Source of the DNA: Apricaphanius iberus
Lineage: Eukaryota; Chordata; Actinopteri; Cyprinodontiformes; Aphaniidae
Length of the DNA: 64,000 bases
Assembly (NCBI GenBank): GCA_028564705.1
Contig: JAPXFQ010000483.1
Location: 3,348,001-3,412,000, forward strand
Direction of reading: 5' to 3'
Positions 58,334-64,000 of this stretch are shown piece after piece. Made by a program: the position numbers and the translations under genes. A model generated the notes under the pieces. That model saw nothing but the letters and a program-made list of their open reading frames with translations. It searched no databases and was not told the DNA's origin. Every line of letters starts with the position of its first letter. Within the stretch, counting starts at the first letter, position 1.

Positions 58334-61300
58334 AGTGGACCAACACCAGTAGATGACCTTGGACTTAATAAAGACCAGTGGGCCAACACCAGTAGATGAC
58401 ATGGACTTAATAAAGCCCAGTGGGCCAACACCAGTAGATGACATGGACTTAATAAAGCCCAGTAGACCAACACCAGTAGATGACATGGACTTAATAAAGC
58501 CCAGTGGACCAACACCAGTAGATGACATGGACTTAATAAAGCCCAGTGGACCAACACCAGTAGATGACATGGACTTAATGAAGCCCATGACTAACACCAG
58601 TAGATGACCTTGGACTTAATAAAGCCAGTGGACTAACACCAGTAGATGACATGGACTTAATGAAGCCAAGTCAGTGGACTAACACCAGTAGATGACATGG
58701 ACTTAATAAAGCCCATGGACCAACACCAGTAGATGACAGGACTAATAAAGACCAGTGGCCAACACCAGTAGATGACATGGACTTAATAAAGCCCAGTAGA
58801 CCAACACCAGTAGATGACATGGACTTAATAAAGCCCAGTGGACCAACACCAGTAGATGACATGGACTTAATAAAGCCCAGTGGACCAACACCAGTAGATG
58901 ACATGGACTTAATGAAGCCCAGTGGACTAACACCAGTAGATGACCTTGGACTTAATAAAGCCCAGTGGACTAACACCAGTAGATGACATGGACTTAATGA
59001 AGCCAAGTGGACTAACACCAGTAGATGACATGGACTTAATAAAGCCCAGTGGACCAACACCAGTAGATGACATGGACTTAATGAAGCCCAGTGGACTAAC
59101 ACCAGTAGATGACCTTGGACTTAATAAAGCCCAGTGGACCAACACCAGTAGATGACTCTGGACTTCATAAAGACCAGTGGACCAACACCAGTAGATGACC
59201 TTGGACTTAATAAAGCCCAGTGGACTAACACCAGTAGATGACCTTGGACTTAATAAAGCCCAGTGGACTAACACCAGTAGATGACATGGACTTAATAAAG
59301 CCCAGTGGACCAACACCAGTAGATGACATGGACTTAATGAAGCCCAGTGGACTAACACCAGTAGATGACCTTGGACTTAATAAAGCCCAGTGGACCAACA
59401 CCAGTAGATGAATGACTTAATAAAGCCACCAACACCAGTAGATACTGGACTTAATAAAGCCCAGTGGACCAACACCAGTAGATGACTATGGACTTAATAA
59501 AGCCCAGTGGACCAACACCAGTAGATGACTGGACTTAATAAAGCCCAGTGGACCAACACCAGTAGATGACATGGACTTAATAACAATAAAGCCCAGTGGA
59601 CCAACACCAGTAGATGACTCTGGACTTAATAAAGCCCAGTGGACCAACACCAGTAGATGACATGGACTTAATAAAGCCCAGTGGACCAACACCAGTAGAT
59701 GACATGGACTTAATAAAGCCCAGTGGACCAACACCAGTAGATGACCTACCAAACCAAAAAAAAAACCAACAACAAAACAAAAAACCACAAAAACAACAAC
59801 ACCATAGATGACGGACTTATAACCCAGTGACCAACACCAGTAGATGACTGGACTTAATAAACCCATCAACACCAGTAGATGATGGACTATAAACCAGTGA
59901 CCAACACCAGTAGATGATGGACTTAATAAACCAGTGCAACACCAGTAGATTGACTTAAAAACCAGTGACCAACACCAGTAGATGTGGACTTAATAAAGCC
60001 CAGTGGACCAACACCAGTAGATGACTGGACTTAATAAAGCCCAGTGGACCAACACCAGTAGATGACATGGACTTAATAAACCCAGTGGACCAACACCAGT
60101 AGATGAATACTTAATAAACCCAGTGGACCAACCCAGAGATGATGACTTAATAAACCAGTGGCCAACACCATGAATGGACTTAATAAACCCAGTGGACCAA
60201 CACCAGTAGATGACTGGACTTAATAAAGCCCAGTGGACCAACACCAGTAGATGACTGGACTTAATAAAACCCAGTGGACCAACACCAGTAGATGACTGGA
60301 CTTAATAAAGCCCAGTGGACCAACACCAGTAGATGAATGGACTTAATAAAGCCCAGTGGACCAACACCAGTAGATGATGGACTTAATAAACCCATGGACA
60401 ACACCAGTAGATACATGGACTTAATAAAGCCCAGTGGACCAACACCAGTAGATGACATGGACTTAATAAAGCCCAGTGGACCAACACCAGTAGATGACTG
60501 GACTTAATAAAGCCCAGTGGACCAACACCAGTAGATGACATGGACTTAATAAAGACCAGTGGACCAACACCAGTAGATGACTGGACTTAATAAAGACCAG
60601 TGGACCAACACCAGTAGATGATGGACTTAAAAAGCCCAGTGGACCAACACCAGTAGATGGGACTTAATAAAGCCCAGTGGACCAACACCAGTAGATGACA
60701 TGGACTTAATAAAGACCAGTGGACCAACACCAGTAGATGACTCTGGACTTAATAAAGACCAGTGGACCAACACCAGTAGATGACCTTGGACTTAATAAAG
60801 CCCAGTGGACTAACACCAGTAGATGACATGGACTTAATAAAGCCCAGTGGACCAACACCAGTAGATGACTCTGGACTTAATAAAGCCCAGTGGACCAACA
60901 CCAGTAGATGACATGGACTTAATAAAGACCAGTGGACCAACACCAGTAGATGACATGGACTTAATAAAGACCAGTGGACCAACACCAGTAGATGACCTTG
61001 GACTTAATAAAGACCAGTGGACTAACACCAGTAGATGACAGGACTTAATAAAGACCAGTGGACCAACACCAGTAGATGACATGGACTTAATAAAGACAGT
61101 GGACCAACACCAGTAGATGACATGGACTTAATAAAGACCAGTGGACCAACCAGAGAACTGGACTTAATAAAGCCCAGTGGACCAACACCAGTAATGACTT
61201 GACTTAATAAAACCAGTGGACCAACACCAGTAGATGACATGGACTTAATAAAGCCCAGTGGACCAACACCAGTAGATGACATGGACTTAATAAAGCCCAG

Positions 61301-64000
61301 TGGACCAACACCAGTAGATGACATGGACTTAATAAAGCCCAGTGGACCAACACCAGTAGATGACATGGACTTAATGAAGCCCAGTGGACCAACACCAGTA
61401 GATGACTCTGGACTTCATAAAGACCAGTGGACCAACACCAGTAGATGACATGGACTTAATAAAGCCCAGTGGACTAACACCAGTAGATGACATGGACTTA
61501 ATGAAGCCCAGTGGACCAACACCAGTAGATGACTCTGGACTTCATAAAGACCAGTGGACCAACACCAGTAGATGACCTTGGACTTAATAAAGCCCAGTGG
61601 ACCAACACCAGTAGATGACATGGACTTAATAAAGACCAGTGGACCAACACCAGTAGATGACTCTGGACTTAATAAAGACCAGTGACACAGACTGGACTTA
61701 ATAAAGCCCAGTGGACTAACACCAGTAGATGACATGGACTTAATGAAGCCCAGTGGACCAACACCAGTAGATGACCTTGGACTTAATAAAGCCCAGTGGA
61801 CCAACACCAGTAGATGACATGGACTTAATAAAGACCAGTGGACCAACACCAGTAGATGACTCTGGACTTAATAAAGACCAGTGGACCAACACCAGTAGAT
61901 GACCTTGGACTTAATAAAGACCAGTGGACTAACACCAGTAGATGACATGGACTTAATAAAGACCAGTGGACCAACACCAGTAGATGACTCTGGACTTCAT
62001 AAAGCCCAGTGGACCAACACTAGTAGATGACATGGACTTAATAAAGACCAGTGGGCCAGCACGTGTAGATGACATGGACTTAATAAAGACCAGTGGACCA
62101 ACACCAGTAGATGACCTTGGACTTAATAAAGACCAGTGGACTAACACCAGTAGATGACATGGACTTAATAAAGACCAGAGGACCAACACCAGTAGATGAC
62201 ATGGACTTAATAAAGACCAGTGGACCAACACCAGTAGATGACATGGACTTAATAAAGACCAGTGGACCAACACCAGTAGATGACATGGACTTAATAAAGG
62301 CCAGTGGACCAACACCAGTAGATGACATGGACTTAATAAAGACCAGTGGACCAACACCAGTAGATGACTCTGGACTTAATAAAGACCAGTGGACCAACAC
62401 CAGTAGATGACTCTGGACTTCATAAAGCCCAGTGGACCAAAACCAGTAGATGACTCTGGACTTAATAAAATCCAGTGGACCAACACCAGTAGATGACTCT
62501 GGACTTCATAAAGCCCAGTGGACCAACACCAGTAGATGACTCTGGACTTCATAAAGCCCAGTGCCAAGATGGACCAACACCATAATAATGGACTTAATAA
62601 AGACCATGGACCAACACCAGTAGATGACTGGACTTAATAAAGCCCAGTGGACCAACACCAGTAGATGACTGGACTTAATAAAGCCCATGGACCAACACCA
62701 GTAGATGACTGGACTTAATAAAGCCCAGTGGACCAACACCAGTAGATGACTGGACTTAATAAAGCCCAGTGGACCAACACCAGTAGATGACTGGACTTAA
62801 TAAAGCCCAGTGGACCAACACCAGTAGATGACTGGACTTAATGAAGCCCAGTGGACCAACACCAGTAGATGACATGGACTTAATAAAGCCCAGTGGACCA
62901 ACACCAGTAGATGACATGGACTTAATAAAGACCAGTGGACCAACACCAGTAGATGACATGGACTTAATAAAGCCCAGTGGACCAACACCAGTAGATGACT
63001 CTGGACTTAATGAAGCCCAGTGGACCAACACCAGTAGATGACTCTGGACTTAATAAAGCCCAGTGGACCAACACCAGTAGATGACTCTGGACTTAATAAA
63101 GCCCAGTGGACCAACACCAGTAGATGACCTGGACTTAATAAAGCCCAGTGGACCAACACCAGTAGATGACATGGACTTAATAAAGCCCAGTGGACCAACA
63201 CCAGTAGATGACTATGGACTTAATAAAGCCCAGTGGACCAACACCAGTAGATGACTCTGGACTTAATAAAGCCCAGTGGACCAACACCAGTAGATGACTC
63301 TGGACTTAATAAAGCCCTACTAAAAGCCGTGGACCAACACCAGTAGATGACATGGCTTAATAAGACCAGTGGACCAACACCAGTAGATGACATGGACTTA
63401 ATAAAGGCCAGTGGACCAACACCAGTAGATGACATGGACTTAATGAAGCCCAGTGGACCAACACCAGTAGATGACTCTGGACTTAATAAAGCCCAGTGGA
63501 CCAACACCAGTAGATGACTCTGGACTTAATAAAGCCCAGTGGACCAACACCAGTAGATGACTCTGGACTTAATAAAGCCCAGTGGACCAACACCAGTAGA
63601 TGACTCTGGACTTAATAAAGCCCAGTGGACCAACACCAGTAGATGACTCTGGACTTAATAAAGCCCAGTGGACCAACACCAGTAGATGACTCTGGACTTA
63701 ATAAAGCCCAGTGGACCAACACCAGTAGATGACTCTGGACTTAATAAAGCCCAGTGGACCAACACCAGTAGATGACTCTGGACTTAATAAAGCCCAGTGG
63801 ACCAACACCAGTAGATGACTCTGGACTTAATAAAGCCCAGTGGACCAACACCAGTAGATGACACTGGACTTAATAAAGCCCAGTGGACCAACACCAGTAG
63901 ATGACATGGACTTAATAAAGACCAGTGGACCAACACCAGTAGATGACATGGACTTAATAAAGACCAGTGGACCAACACCAGTAGATGACTCTGGACTTAA
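58334..64000. repeat. Tandem satellite, ~42-bp unit, >5.6 kb, runs off window
   Basis: The unit is close to 'agtggaccaacaccagtag' + 'atgacatggacttaataaagccc' (42 bp). Variants differ at the 'gacatgg' site: 'gactctgg' and 'gaccttgg' make 43-bp units, 'gactgg' makes 41. A second variable site is 'aagccc' against 'aagacc', and a third is 'ggacca' against 'ggacta'. About 130 units fit in the window. Runs of 42-bp units, being a multiple of three, produce long repetitive ORFs that are not genes. The array is uneven at about 59400-60420. Confidence 0.97.

Noticed and set aside
58253..63978. Many repetitive ORFs ('MSSTGVGPLGFIKS'-type and 'MDLIKPSGPTPVDD'-type repeats), which could look like a repeat protein family
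   Set aside because: They exist on both strands and in several frames because the 42-bp unit is a multiple of three without stops in some frames. They break wherever a 41- or 43-bp unit occurs, so they are products of the satellite.
58334..64000. CRISPR-like direct repeat array
   Set aside because: The whole unit repeats with no unique spacers, and the sequence is vertebrate. It is a satellite.

Overview
This window is vertebrate, almost certainly teleost fish, nuclear DNA. It holds spliced genes, AT-rich intergenic DNA, and transposon families typical of fish: Tc1/mariner, L2/CR1-type LINEs, BEL/Pao, tRNA-derived SINEs and PIF/Harbinger-like MITEs. The one host gene I can name is hhex (haematopoietically expressed homeobox), on the minus strand with four coding exons between 52657 and 47542. 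Its exon phases join cleanly into a 286-residue protein with the HHEX N-terminus, an eh1-like FYIEDIL motif, the homeodomain and an acidic C-terminus.

Layout. 1-6.7 kb: repeat remnants, one MITE, and a 5'-truncated LINE on the minus strand (4.2-5.3 kb). 6.7-8.4 kb: a composite Tc1-like region with one long transposase ORF on the minus strand. 10.04-11.62 kb: a complete but broken Tc1 element with long inverted repeats. 12.2-19.45 kb: a decayed BEL/Pao retrotransposon (plus strand) split by several younger insertions. 22.0-26.0 kb: LINE copy A, split by a MITE. 27.68-27.98 kb: a solo LTR. 28.4-30.9 kb: an LTR-like repeat and LINE copy B, which carries a SINE. 32.9-38.0 kb: LINE copy C (minus), split by a solo LTR. 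38.9-41.5 kb: a Harbinger-like element and a MITE. 41.7-43.0 kb: an LTR-like repeat containing a 30-bp minisatellite. 46.8-53 kb: hhex. 55.5-56.4 kb: a decayed Tc1 element. 57.6-58.2 kb: a LINE 3' end. 58.33-64.0 kb: a tandem satellite of about 42 bp that runs off the window.

The window is therefore one conserved developmental regulator in a relatively transposon-poor interval, set in dense nested transposon debris. Insertion order can often be read because target-site duplications are intact. Three solo LTRs have perfect 5-bp duplications, two MITEs have TTA/TAA duplications, and two SINEs have 6-bp and 14-bp duplications.

I found no convincing new biological system. The observations most worth checking are: a (CA)n tract that forms the 3' splice site of hhex exon 2; an ETS/GATA motif cluster in hhex intron 1; the nested BEL/Pao locus; a pair of LTR-like elements with different internal minisatellites; two unidentified short coding candidates (a possible exon at 9594-9758 and a small membrane-protein ORF at 20400-20711); and the large satellite, whose middle looks poorly assembled.
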